Source of the DNA: an uncultured Bacteroides sp.
GTDB taxonomy: Bacteria; Bacteroidota; Bacteroidia; Bacteroidales; Bacteroidaceae
NCBI GenBank assembly: GCA_949289295.1
Contig: CASENM010000023.1
Span: 1 to 64,000, forward strand
DNA: 64,000 bases
Direction of reading: 5' to 3'
Of this stretch, positions 24,049 through 32,351 are shown one piece after another (positions within the stretch are counted from its first letter, which is position 1; each line of letters starts with the position of its first letter). A program made the position numbers and the translations under genes. The notes under the pieces were generated by a model. It worked only from the letters and a program-made list of their open reading frames with translations, did no database searches and was not told the origin of the DNA.

Positions 24049-25227
24049 TCAAAGCCTGTTCTTATAGATTTCCGCCATCAGTTTCTGATATTGGTTTTCT
24101 ATTTCCATATAGGCCTGGAGGTTCTTGTAGACATTGTCGGCTTCCACATAGAAGTCAATGATAGACAGTTGTCCGGCTGTCACAGCCTCGTAAAGCAGGC
24201 GGAGTGTCTTGTGCATCAGAACTACGTCATAAGCTTTCATGGCTTCGCGGAGCTGTTTCATTTCGTTGAACTGGCTCTGTATGCGCGCTTCTGCCTGCAA
24301 ACGGGTGTCGTCAAGCTGCAATTGTGCGCTGAGTGCCTGGGCGCGGGCTATCCGGCCTTTCTTTCTGTTTGAGAAGATAGGGAGACTTCCGCCTATCAGG
24401 AAACCGTTGCTTTTCTCGTCGAGCGAGGTGTTGCGCCGGTAGCCTACCTCTATTTTCGGCAGCCAGCTCTGACGGTTCACTTTCAAGGCTTTCTCCGTGG
24501 CCTGTGCATTGGCGTCAGCGGCCAGCAGTTCCGCATCGGTCGACATGACCTCGTCATACAGGGCGTTGTAATCGTTCAGTTCCGGTATCTCAGGATAGGT
24601 GTCTTCACTGAACTCCAGCGGCAGGTTTCCGTTCATGGCAAGCAACTGCTGCAAGGCGGTGCGGTAGGCGGCATTGTTCCGTGCCACTTCCGTCTGTACG
24701 CTCATCCTTTCCATTTTGATTTTGTTCACTTCCAGAATCCCGGCATCCCCTTCTTCCAGGCGTTTCTCGAACAAGGCCAGCAGCTCGTCGGCGTTCTTTC
24801 TCCGTTCGTCCAGAAGCTGTTGCTGCTGGTTCAGCATGATGAGGTCCAGACAGAGATTCTTGGCGGTCAGCAGGATTCCCTGTCGGGTGGCCGATTGCTG
24901 GCGGTCGAGTGTTTCCTGCTGCCATTTCCCCGACTGGCGGCGTGCCGCATATAAGGTAGGGAAGTCGAATCCTTGGGTCACCACCAGTTCGGAACTGGAC
25001 ATGCCGGTGATTCCGCGGGTGTAAAACGGACTGTATTCCACCGACGGGTCTTCCAGATTGTTTTGGGCCTGCACTTCAAGCTTGGCCGCCTGCGTGGCTT
25101 GTGCCTGCGCCTGGAGTGCCTTGTTGTTGCGTTCTATCATAGACAGCACCTCGTCTATCGTTTGTGCCTGCATTGTGGTGAAAGCACAGCAGGCCATGGC
25201 TAATATGTATTTCAGTCTCATAGGCAT
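24049..25227 (-). CDS. TolC family outer-membrane channel of the metal efflux operon (CusC/CzcC-like)
   Basis: A 392-residue outer-membrane efflux protein with a signal peptide (MPMRLKYILAMACCAFTTMQAQ) and the coiled helical repeats of the family (QAQATQAAKLEVQAQNNLED, then LDRQQSATRQGILLTAKNLC and the C-terminal KAYDVVLMHKTLRLLYEAVT). It would trimerise to form the outer-membrane exit duct. Third and last gene of the operon, 18 bp after the RND pump gene. No metal ligand cluster is visible in this subunit. The family is clear; metal specificity is inherited from the operon. Confidence 0.9.
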   Translation of the reverse strand: MPMRLKYILAMACCAFTTMQAQTIDEVLSMIERNNKALQAQAQATQAAKLEVQAQNNLEDPSVEYSPFYTRGITGMSSSELVVTQGFDFPTLYAARRQSGKWQQETLDRQQSATRQGILLTAKNLCLDLIMLNQQQQLLDERRKNADELLALFEKRLEEGDAGILEVNKIKMERMSVQTEVARNNAAYRTALQQLLAMNGNLPLEFSEDTYPEIPELNDYNALYDEVMSTDAELLAADANAQATEKALKVNRQSWLPKIEVGYRRNTSLDEKSNGFLIGGSLPIFSNRKKGRIARAQALSAQLQLDDTRLQAEARIQSQFNEMKQLREAMKAYDVVLMHKTLRLLYEAVTAGQLSIIDFYVEADNVYKNLQAYMEIENQYQKLMAEIYKNRL

Positions 25228-25245
25228 ATCAATAAAACTTTGTTG

Positions 25246-28200
25246 TCAATTTTCATTTTTCCGGGTATGCATCAGTTCATACACTATCGGAACGATGAAT
25301 CCGTTGAGGATGGTTGAGGTGAGCAGTCCCCCCAGAATCACCTTTGCCATCGGGCTTTGGATTTCATTACCCGGCAAATCCCCTCGCAGAGCCAGCGGAA
25401 TCAGTGCCAGTGCCGAGGAAAGCGCGGTCATGAGAATCGGGTTGAGGCGGTCGAGCGAACCGTGTATGATACGCTCACGCAAGCCAAGATGCTGTTCGTC
25501 GCGCAACAGGTTGTAGTGGCTGATCAGCAACATACCGTTGCGTGTGGCGATACCGAACAGTGAGATGAATCCGATGATGGCCGGGATGCTCAGCTCGCCG
25601 GTGGTAAATACCAGAGCGAACACGCCGCCTATCAGTGCCAGCGGAAGGTTCAACAGGATGACCCCGCTTTCCGCTCCGTTCTTGAACTGCATGTAGAGCA
25701 GCAGGAAGATGACCACGATACTCATGATGGAGGTCAGCAGCAGGGTGCGGCTGGCGGCCTGTTCGCTTTCAAACTGTCCTCCGTATTCGATATGGTAGCC
25801 TTCCGGCAACTGGATATGCTCGTCCACTTCTTTTTGGATGTCGTTGACCACGCTCCGCAGGTCGCGTCCGCTGGCGTTGGCTGAGATTACGATCTTGCGC
25901 TTCACATTCTCGCGGTTGATGGTGTTCGGTCCGGTGGACGATTCCACATCGGCCACATGGCTCAGCGGCACTTTCTTTCCTTGCGCGTCATCAATCATCA
26001 AGTCTTTGATACGTTCCATCGAACCGCGGTTGGCCTCGCTGGAGCGGACTACCAGGTTGAATGCTTTCCCCTGTTCGTACACTTGCGACACGACCTCTCC
26101 CGCCATGTTGACGGTGACGAATTCATTGAACTGCGGAAGCGAGATGCCGTATTTTGCCAGCATTTCCCGTTTCGGAGTGATTTTCAGTTCCGGCCGTTCT
26201 ATCTGTTGTTCTACGTTCAGGTCGGCAATGCCTTCCACGTCCTTCACGGCCTCCTTTATCTGGTTGCCTATCGAGAACATCCTGTTCAGGTCATCGCCGA
26301 ACAGTTTGATGGCGATGCTTGCCTGCGTGCCGCTCAGCATGGCGTCGATACGGTGGCTGATGGGCTGTCCGATCTCAATGTTCGCACCGGTGAGGACAGA
26401 CAGTTTCTGGCGCACCTCGTCCAACAGCTCTTTATGAGAGCGGTCTTTCAGTTCAAAGGGGGCCTCTATCTCAGATACGTTCACGCCCAACGCATGCTCG
26501 TCCAGTTCCGCGCGTCCTGTTTTTCTGGCCACGGTCTGTATCTCCGGGATGGAAAGCAGCAGCTCTTCCGCCTGCCGCCCGATCTTGTCGGATTCCTCGA
26601 GCGAAATACCCGGAAGCGAACTGATGTTGATGGTGAACGAACCTTCGTTGAAAGAAGGGAGGAAACTGTGGCCCAATGTGAAGAAAAAGCCCAAGGCTAC
26701 CGCAAGGAGGGCGACGGCTCCTCCCAGTACGCTTTTCTTATGGTCGAGTGTCCAGAGCAGGGCACGCTCGTAATGCTTTTTCAGCCATACGGCCACGAAT
26801 GCCTCTTTGGGCACTCCGTCTTTGCCGTCTTTTCCTTTCAGCAGATAGCTGCAGAGCACCGGAGTCAGTGTCAGCGCCACAACGGTGGAAGCGAACAGGG
26901 AAACAATGAAGGCGATGCCCAACGGTACCAGCATGCGGCCTTCCATGCCACTCAGGAAGAACAGGGGCACGAAGCTGACAATAATGATCAGCGTGGAGTT
27001 GAGAATCGGCATACGTACCTCGCGCGAGGCGTTGAACACCACTTCGAGCACCGGTTTGCGCTCACTTGTGGGGAGCATCCTGTTCTCGCGCAGGTGTTTC
27101 CACACGTTTTCCACATCCACGATGGCATCATCCACCAGCGATCCGATGGCGATGGCCATACCTCCCAGACTCATGGTGTTGATGCTAAGCCCCATGTAAT
27201 GGAGTACCAGAATGGCTACAAGCAACGACAAAGGAAGAGTGACCAGTGAGATGATTGTGGTGCGTGTGTTGGCCAGAAACAGGAAAAGCACGATGACCAC
27301 GAAAATGGCTCCTTCGTACAGGGACTGCTGTACATTGCTGATGGAGCTTTCGATGAAGCGCGACTGGCGGAATGTGTCGGTGGAAATCCTCACGTCGGCA
27401 GGCAGGTTTTTCTGCAAGTCTTTCAGCGAGGCTTCCAGGCGTTCGGTCAGTTCGATGGTACCCGTATTCGGCTGTTTGGTGACGGTTATCAGTACGGCAG
27501 GCTTGCCTTTCTCGGAAGCCACGCCCAGTTTCGGCTGTTGTGCGCCAATCCGTACATCGGCCACATCTTCCAGCGTCACCGGCGCGCCGTCCACGGTCTT
27601 GATGACTGCACGGCCCATGGCGCGCACATCATCGGTGGAAACCACTCCGCGCACGATATACTCGTTGCCGTATTCATAAATCACTCCGCCGCTGGTGTTC
27701 TGGTTCATGCCGCGGGTCACTTCCATCACCTCGCCCAGTGTCACGCCATAGTGTTTCATCCGTTCGGGATGGACCAGCACCTGATATTCCTTGATGTCGC
27801 CTCCCAATACGGCCACCTGTGCCACTCCGCCAGTGGACAGCAGGCGCGGACGGATGGTCCAGTCGGCCAATGTGCGCAAGTCCAGCATTGAGGTGGAGTC
27901 GGCGGTCAGACCCACAATCAGCAGTTCGCCCAAAATGGACGACTGCGGTCCCAGAGTCGGCTTGCCCACGTTGTCGGGCAGGCTTTCGCCAACGGTGGTC
28001 AGTTTCTCGGAAACAATCTGTCGGGCCAGATAGATGTCTGTGTCCCAGTCAAACTCCACCCATACCACGGAGAATCCGGCGGTGGAGGAAGACCGGACAC
28101 GGCGCACATTCGTGGCACCGTTCACGGCGGTTTCGATGGGGAAAGTCACCAGTTGTTCTACTTCTTCGGCCGCCATGCCGTTGGCTTCGGTCATGACCAC

Positions 28201-28341
28201 CACCGTCGGGGCGTTCAGGTCGGGAAATACGTCTACTTCCGTATGGAGGGTGGTGTAAAGTCCTCCCACCAGCAGCAATACGGACGCCACCAGAATCAGC
28301 AGACGGTTTTGCAATGAAAAATGTATGATCTTGTTCAGCAT
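25246..28341 (-). CDS. CusA/CzcA-family heavy-metal efflux RND pump
   Basis: A 1031-residue inner-membrane RND transporter, full length for the heavy-metal efflux branch. The N-terminal helix with TEVDVFPDLNAPTVVVMTEA and TM4 with SLGGMAIAIGSLVDDAIVDV (acidic proton-relay residues) are diagnostic of CzcA/CusA rather than drug RND pumps. Two duplicated halves each contribute six helices and a large periplasmic loop; the second-half TM segment (LYMQFKNGAESGVILLNLPL, then GFISLFGIATRNGMLLISHY) is intact. It exports divalent or monovalent metal ions by proton antiport through the adaptor and channel encoded beside it. Zn/Co/Ni versus Cu/Ag cannot be separated reliably by eye. Confidence 0.94.
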   Translation of the reverse strand: MLNKIIHFSLQNRLLILVASVLLLVGGLYTTLHTEVDVFPDLNAPTVVVMTEANGMAAEEVEQLVTFPIETAVNGATNVRRVRSSSTAGFSVVWVEFDWDTDIYLARQIVSEKLTTVGESLPDNVGKPTLGPQSSILGELLIVGLTADSTSMLDLRTLADWTIRPRLLSTGGVAQVAVLGGDIKEYQVLVHPERMKHYGVTLGEVMEVTRGMNQNTSGGVIYEYGNEYIVRGVVSTDDVRAMGRAVIKTVDGAPVTLEDVADVRIGAQQPKLGVASEKGKPAVLITVTKQPNTGTIELTERLEASLKDLQKNLPADVRISTDTFRQSRFIESSISNVQQSLYEGAIFVVIVLFLFLANTRTTIISLVTLPLSLLVAILVLHYMGLSINTMSLGGMAIAIGSLVDDAIVDVENVWKHLRENRMLPTSERKPVLEVVFNASREVRMPILNSTLIIIVSFVPLFFLSGMEGRMLVPLGIAFIVSLFASTVVALTLTPVLCSYLLKGKDGKDGVPKEAFVAVWLKKHYERALLWTLDHKKSVLGGAVALLAVALGFFFTLGHSFLPSFNEGSFTINISSLPGISLEESDKIGRQAEELLLSIPEIQTVARKTGRAELDEHALGVNVSEIEAPFELKDRSHKELLDEVRQKLSVLTGANIEIGQPISHRIDAMLSGTQASIAIKLFGDDLNRMFSIGNQIKEAVKDVEGIADLNVEQQIERPELKITPKREMLAKYGISLPQFNEFVTVNMAGEVVSQVYEQGKAFNLVVRSSEANRGSMERIKDLMIDDAQGKKVPLSHVADVESSTGPNTINRENVKRKIVISANASGRDLRSVVNDIQKEVDEHIQLPEGYHIEYGGQFESEQAASRTLLLTSIMSIVVIFLLLYMQFKNGAESGVILLNLPLALIGGVFALVFTTGELSIPAIIGFISLFGIATRNGMLLISHYNLLRDEQHLGLRERIIHGSLDRLNPILMTALSSALALIPLALRGDLPGNEIQSPMAKVILGGLLTSTILNGFIVPIVYELMHTRKNEN

Positions 28342-28369
28342 AACTTTTCAGTTTATCGGTTCATGATGA

Positions 28370-29527
28370 TCAATGATGGTGCGTGTGTGCCGGGATGGCA
28401 TTCGATGCGGAAGCCAGCTTCACGTGGATGGCTCCCTGTGTCACCACTCTCTCTCCGCCTTTCAGTCCGGAAAGAATCTCCACACGTTGTCCGTCGTTCC
28501 CTCCCAGACGCACTTCCTGTTTCCTGTATCCTTCCTCGTCCAGTTGGATGTAGACGAAGTTCAGTCCCTGTTCCTCGGTGATGGCCGAGACAGGCAGACT
28601 GATGATGTCCTTCCGTTCCGATGCCAACAGGTAAACTTCCACGAACGATCCGGGGGTCATCTCTCCTCGGTTGTCGAACTCGAAGGTGACGGGGATGTAA
28701 TAGGAGGTGTCGCCTGAAGCCTTGCCGTATGAGAGCAGCCGTCCGTCCAGCTCGCTGAGCCGGTAGACCCGGTTGTTGTAGGGGGTCTTGAAGTTGGCGG
28801 AAACCACCTGGCGCACGGAAGGATAATAACGTTCCGACACTTCCGCCTTCAGCATCAGGTGGCGTGTCTGAGTAACGGTCATCAGCGGTTGTCCCACGGT
28901 CACATAGTCACCTTCCTTCACCAGGCAGGATTTCACGTAGCCGTTGATGGGGGAAGTCACGGCAAGTCCTTTTCCCGATTGGCTCGGTGACAGGGCTTCG
29001 TATGCCAGACGTGCGTTTTCGTAAGCCTCATAGAGTGCCTCCAGGTCCTTTTGCGAGACTATCTGGTTTTCCGAGAGCTTGCGCGCGCGTTCGTATTCGT
29101 CCTTCGCTTTTTCGTAGGCCACTTGTGCACGTCTCAAGGGATCGCCGTCCTGCAGATGTTCGGCGGAAAGACTCATCACTTCCGCACCTTTGGCCACCTG
29201 CATGCCTTCCGTTACCTTTTTCGAGAATGAGACCACTCCCGAGGTTCCAGCCACTACCGTCGCCTCATTCCCTTGTGCCGCCAGAATCTGTCCGCTGGTA
29301 GGAATTACCTCCCGGAAACTGCCGGGCCGGATGATTTCCGTTGAAATTCCCGCGGCTTTCGCCTTTTCCGGAGTCAGGATGATTTCATCGGAATGTGCAT
29401 GTGACTTTTCTTCTTTCATTTCCGCTTCATGGTCGTGTCCCTCACTTCCATGCTCGTGTGCGTGCGGCGTGCATGCACCCAACAGGAACATCGTCAATGT
29501 TCCGATACAGATATACTTTTTTTTCAT
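28370..29527 (-). CDS. Metal efflux periplasmic adaptor with His-rich ends (CusB/CzcB-like)
   Basis: A 385-residue RND adaptor lipoprotein. After the lipobox (LLGACTPHAHEHG, Cys19) comes a His/Glu-rich tract (HEHGSEGHDHEAEMKEEK), then barrel-sandwich (lipoyl) domains (SGQILAAQGNEATVVAGTSG and AVTSPINGYVKSCLVKEGDYV), an alpha-hairpin and a membrane-proximal beta domain, and it ends in IPAHTHHH. The His-rich ends suggest direct capture of zinc, copper or nickel in the periplasm and hand-over to the pump. First gene of the three-gene efflux operon, 28 bp before the RND pump gene. Its promoter carries a palindrome that may be the metal-sensor operator. Confidence 0.92.
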   Translation of the reverse strand: MKKKYICIGTLTMFLLGACTPHAHEHGSEGHDHEAEMKEEKSHAHSDEIILTPEKAKAAGISTEIIRPGSFREVIPTSGQILAAQGNEATVVAGTSGVVSFSKKVTEGMQVAKGAEVMSLSAEHLQDGDPLRRAQVAYEKAKDEYERARKLSENQIVSQKDLEALYEAYENARLAYEALSPSQSGKGLAVTSPINGYVKSCLVKEGDYVTVGQPLMTVTQTRHLMLKAEVSERYYPSVRQVVSANFKTPYNNRVYRLSELDGRLLSYGKASGDTSYYIPVTFEFDNRGEMTPGSFVEVYLLASERKDIISLPVSAITEEQGLNFVYIQLDEEGYRKQEVRLGGNDGQRVEILSGLKGGERVVTQGAIHVKLASASNAIPAHTHHH

Positions 29528-29547
29528 AGGTTTAATTTTTAATGATG

Positions 29548-29583
29548 CAAAGATAGGGCGGAGCGGTTACAACCGGGTTGTAA
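29548..29583 (-). promoter_or_regulatory. Promoter and palindromic operator candidate of the metal efflux operon
   Basis: On the minus strand the -7 box TATCTTTG lies at 29548-29555. Eleven bases upstream is a 17-bp palindrome with one central base, TTACAACC-G-GGTTGTAA on the plus strand (29567-29583), where the -33 element would be expected. A perfect 8-bp inverted repeat at this place is the layout expected for a metal-responsive repressor or a MerR-type activator. Confidence 0.65.
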
Positions 29584-29661
29584 ATGCGCGTTCCGCTTTG
29601 GAATTTGTGGAATGGATGGTCCGTGAAATCTCCGGTATTTTCCGGAGACGGGAAAGATGCG

Positions 29662-30072
29662 TCAGGCGGCGGGAGGGGCACGGAAATTGCGTACGGCCGA
29701 GAAATGCCGCGCATGTAGTCTTTCGATGTAATAAAGGTGTTTTTTTGTCACTCCCGACAAATCAGATTCCTGATTGATGATATTTGCCAGAGTGTAAAGA
29801 AGCGTACAGAAAGCATAGTCGGGCGTACAGTCTACATGGTGGGATGAGCTCTGAAACGAGAAATGCGTGATGCAGGTAGTGTCGCAGGTGTGTCTGTCTT
29901 CGTCTCCGGGCTGGTGTTTTCCGCCTTTGTCCGCTGGGGACGTTGAGCCGCACATCTCGATGTCCGTGTTCAGGCACAATACGCCGTTGTGGTGATGATG
30001 GGGGAAGGCCTCCACCACCAGCATCAGCAGACAGACGGTCAGCAACAGGTATGTGTTTAGTTTACGCTTCAT
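29662..30072 (-). CDS. Small exported His-rich protein, probable metal-binding (DUF6769-like)
   Basis: About 136 residues from the ATG at 30072. A longer start at 30096 would overlap the -7 box at 30094-30101 and is rejected. A hydrophobic N-terminal segment (LLLTVCLLMLVVEAF) is followed at once by PHHHHNG, then a Cys/His-rich stretch (RHTCDTTCITHFSFQSSSHH) and a C-terminal helix ending ARHFSAVRNF. It resembles the short proteins annotated DUF6769 that accompany CzcCBA-type operons in Bacteroides; I am only moderately sure of that name. Location directly upstream of the metal efflux operon with its own promoter suggests a periplasmic metal-binding or sensing accessory. Confidence 0.65.
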   Translation of the reverse strand: MKRKLNTYLLLTVCLLMLVVEAFPHHHHNGVLCLNTDIEMCGSTSPADKGGKHQPGDEDRHTCDTTCITHFSFQSSSHHVDCTPDYAFCTLLYTLANIINQESDLSGVTKKHLYYIERLHARHFSAVRNFRAPPAA

Positions 30073-30093
30073 CCTTTCTTTCGCTTCCGCCTG

Positions 30094-30101
30094 CAAAGAT
30101 A
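30094..30101 (-). promoter_or_regulatory. -7 box of the His-rich protein gene
   Basis: TATCTTTG on the minus strand, 21 bp upstream of the ATG at 30072. Its position decides the start codon. Confidence 0.6.
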
Positions 30102-30432
30102 TGTTTTTTTCCGTATATGCGGAACCGTTTTCCTCGAAATGTCAATCTGACATTCTGATAATTCTGACGGTTGAGAATCGTCTTCTCAGGACCTCATGCG
30201 GTATTGTTCCGGAAAATCGCAGGGAGAATGCTCCTGCTTTTTCTTGTTTGTAAGGGAAAGAGGAATATGCGTGTGTGTTGGAAAGTATATCAGGTTATTT
30301 CCTGACTGTAAGTGCTGTCTTGTGGCGCATATCTTGTCGTTTTGATTTGCTGGGATTGTTGTCCGGATGATTCCTTCTGGAAAAGAAAGGAGGCATTTTC
30401 CGATGAATTTCATCCCGGAAAATACTTTTCCT

Positions 30433-30520
30433 GAAACGTCGGGAGGTTTTCCCTGAAATGTCCCGGCGTTTTCAGGCAAACATTTCGGCGTTTTCCTTGA
30501 AATGTCGTGAGGTTTTCGGG
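30433..30520. repeat. 22-bp tandem palindromic repeat array, locus B (4 units)
   Basis: Units at 30433-30454, 30455-30476, 30477-30498 and 30499-30520, each of form (G/C)AAA(C/T)(G/A)...GGTTTT/CGTTTT plus a 4-nt tail. More diverged than loci A and C, but the 22-bp register is exact. One or two older, degenerate units may lie just upstream (30411-30432). It sits in the 955-bp gene-poor gap between the His-rich protein and beta-propeller genes. Confidence 0.65.
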
Positions 30521-30583
30521 CAATGCTTCTTATTTCTTACCCCTCTCAGAAGTGCTTCTGGAGGGGGTGTTGTTTTAGTTTCT

Positions 30584-30850
30584 TTAAGAAAGAAATTCCA
30601 GATGGAGGAAAATTCCCATAGTGTCGGTAAGCATAATGGGGAGTTTTGTGTCATTCTGATTTATTTTTAGTTCTTTATAGAAAATAATGTCAGTATGTTT
30701 TTGAGCGATACGTGGTGGTATTTCATTTTTTTTCATAGCTTTGGCAAGCTCAATGTATATGAGACTCTCAATAGAATTATTAACGTTCGATATAATTCAA
30801 ACATAGTAAGTTGCTTGGCCGTCAAACCTTATTTTCAGGGGAATATTTAA
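30584..30850 (-). pseudogene. Probable gene remnant interrupted by an in-frame TGA
   Basis: In one minus-strand frame the sequence reads as plausible protein over ~88 codons: IPLKIRFDGQATYYV, then TGA, then NSIESLIYIELAKAMKKNEI and PPRIAQKHTDIIFYKELKIN, ending LPIMLTDTMGIFLHLEFLS and TAA. Amino-acid composition and phrasing look natural on both sides of the TGA, while no start codon is well placed. I do not recognise the family. It looks like the residue of a degraded gene in an otherwise gene-free gap. Confidence 0.4.
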
Positions 30851-30861
30851 AGATACAAAAA

Positions 30862-30903
30862 AGCCAACTAATCCGCAATACTTTGTGCATGAATTAGTTG
30901 GCT
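30862..30903 (-). terminator. Terminator hairpin in the gene-poor gap
   Basis: AGCCAACTAAT (30862-30872) and ATTAGTTGGCT (30893-30903) are exact 11-bp arms; on the minus strand a T6 run follows. It is 150 bp downstream of the beta-propeller gene and probably ends that transcript. The stretch 30905-31051 shows nothing else I can support. Confidence 0.7.
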
Positions 30904-31051
30904 GATTTTATGATATTTACTGAATACCCCTGTTTGGAAAGTTCCTCGTTCTACGAGAAAAAGGGCCATTTTCAGAATGACAAAAGGAAAATCGGTTTCC
31001 ATGTCGGCACATCCTCGATAAGGACGCGCCGCAATTGTTTCCGCTCATGTT

Positions 31052-32083
31052 TTAAAGAGAATAAACAAGGATAGGACTCTCCTCCCCTGCAGTAAGCCCG
31101 TACAGCTTATCCTCTTTCTCATCTACAGCGATGGAAATCAAACGCTTCTTCACACTATACCCTTTGATGAAATTTCCTTTCCAATCAAAAACCTGGATAT
31201 GGCTCAGTTCTTTCCTCTCATTTTCCTTGGTGCCCCAATACAATGCATAAAGGAAAGAACGAGTAGGACATAGATGAATATAAGTCTGCAAGGTGTTGTG
31301 GGTAGGAACCACATGTATTCCGGCCGCATCTTTTTGCACGTTCACATCAGCGTCCTTTGAAAAATATTCCTTCAACAGGGAAACCTCTCCGTTTTCTATC
31401 TTATAGAACGACAGCATGTCCGTCATGTATCCGGCAGCTACCACCACATCCCCCTCATTGTTGGCGGCCATCTGACACTGGGTCATCATGTCAAGTACGT
31501 CCGCATCGTCCGTTCCTTTCAGGTCTCCGGGATAGAATCCGAAGCGCAACTGTGTCTTCCTGTCGGAGGACAACAGATAAAACATTTTCTTGTCATCCGA
31601 CATCTGGTTTCCCACATAATAATCCCCACACGGAACGACCTGATTTCCGGGGCTTCCTACGCTGTCCCTCCGCAACGGAGCAGAAAGGGTTCCATTGAGG
31701 GCGTCTGCCAGCTTATAAGTATAGCAAATACCTTTTGAGCGTTCGAATATCCTGACATTCCCCGTTTTCCCGTCTTTATAAAGATATAATGGCGGGATGA
31801 ACTCGCCAGGACCGTTTCCCAACCTTGTATTGTGCCGGCTGGTCTTGTCTTCCAAATCAATCCACGTGAATATTTTCCCATCATAGAAGTCATAAACACC
31901 CAGATGTCCGTCAAAGCAGACGATACTTCCCGGCATTCCCAGAAAGAGGCTGTCCCCCGTCAAAGGTGTTCCTGTTATCTCATGATAATTTTCCCACCCG
32001 TCCCGCGCATCGGAATCCTTCCGCCCGCATGCACCTAATACAACAGACAATACAACAATGAAGCAAAAAACGTTTCTTTTCAT
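31052..32083 (-). CDS. 6-bladed beta-propeller lipoprotein (BF3164 family)
   Basis: A 343-residue lipoprotein taken from the second of two adjacent ATGs (MKRNVFCF). The signal ends in the lipobox VVLGACGRK. The mature part is a beta-propeller of the 6-bladed BF3164/TolB-like type common in Bacteroides: repeated strand-turn segments with WI/FDxxxG patterns, for example GMPGSIVCFDGHLGVYDFYD and RLGNGPGEFIPPLYLYKDGK (the GxGPGEF turn is typical of the family). Members are often linked to two-component or sigma/anti-sigma genes, but here the gene stands alone. Ligand and role unknown; probably periplasmic or outer-membrane-attached. Confidence 0.8.
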   Translation of the reverse strand: MKRNVFCFIVVLSVVLGACGRKDSDARDGWENYHEITGTPLTGDSLFLGMPGSIVCFDGHLGVYDFYDGKIFTWIDLEDKTSRHNTRLGNGPGEFIPPLYLYKDGKTGNVRIFERSKGICYTYKLADALNGTLSAPLRRDSVGSPGNQVVPCGDYYVGNQMSDDKKMFYLLSSDRKTQLRFGFYPGDLKGTDDADVLDMMTQCQMAANNEGDVVVAAGYMTDMLSFYKIENGEVSLLKEYFSKDADVNVQKDAAGIHVVPTHNTLQTYIHLCPTRSFLYALYWGTKENERKELSHIQVFDWKGNFIKGYSVKKRLISIAVDEKEDKLYGLTAGEESPILVYSL

Positions 32084-32137
32084 CACAAAACAATTATAAC
32101 AGAGTTTATTATCAATAAATACCCATATTTAGCCAAT

Positions 32138-32164
32138 GTAGAGACGTATGCAATACACCCCTAC
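32138..32164. repeat. Short REP-like palindrome (GTAGAGACG...CCCCTAC)
   Basis: A 27-nt element. Read on the minus strand, GTAGGGGTGTAT and ATACGTCTCTAC form a 12-bp stem with three G-U pairs and a TGC loop. GTAGAGACG...CGTCTCTAC palindromes of this kind are dispersed in many bacterial genomes. It lies in the intergenic gap between the beta-propeller and FKBP genes. Confidence 0.45.
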
Positions 32165-32280
32165 ATTCCTAACGCTATTTAAATTAGCAAAAACAAAGGA
32201 ATAGCAGAGTGGCCTAATGGCAGTGAAGATTATCTTCATGCATCCCACAATTTCGGGCTGAATAAGGAGAAACAGATACA

Positions 32281-32329
32281 AAAAACGGAGCCTTTCATTT
32301 TGTCGGATTACAAAAATGAAAGGCTCCGT
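32281..32329 (-). terminator. Terminator of the glyQS-FKBP operon
   Basis: ACGGAGCCTTTCATTTT (32285-32301) and AAAATGAAAGGCTCCGT (32313-32329) are perfect 17-bp arms. On the minus strand a TTTTTT tract follows. It is 23 bp past the FKBP stop codon. Confidence 0.85.
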
Positions 32330-32351
32330 GTCTCTGTGTTCCGCTCAATGG

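Noticed and set aside
25957..27249. Long plus-strand frame (430 codons) opposite the RND pump gene
   Set aside because: It is the shadow of a well-conserved transporter; composition is rich in His/Gln/Arg without any recognisable fold.
30905..31051. 43-codon minus-strand frame in the gene-poor gap
   Set aside because: Translation (MSGNNCGASLSRMCRHGNRF and on) has no hydrophobic core, domain or promoter; judged non-coding.
32201..32270. tRNA-like stretch (AGTGGCCTAATGGCAGTG...AAGATTATCTTCAT...TTTCGGGCTGAA)
   Set aside because: A D-arm-like part is present, but the anticodon loop lacks T33, the T-arm does not close properly and no acceptor stem pairs. At most a decayed fragment.
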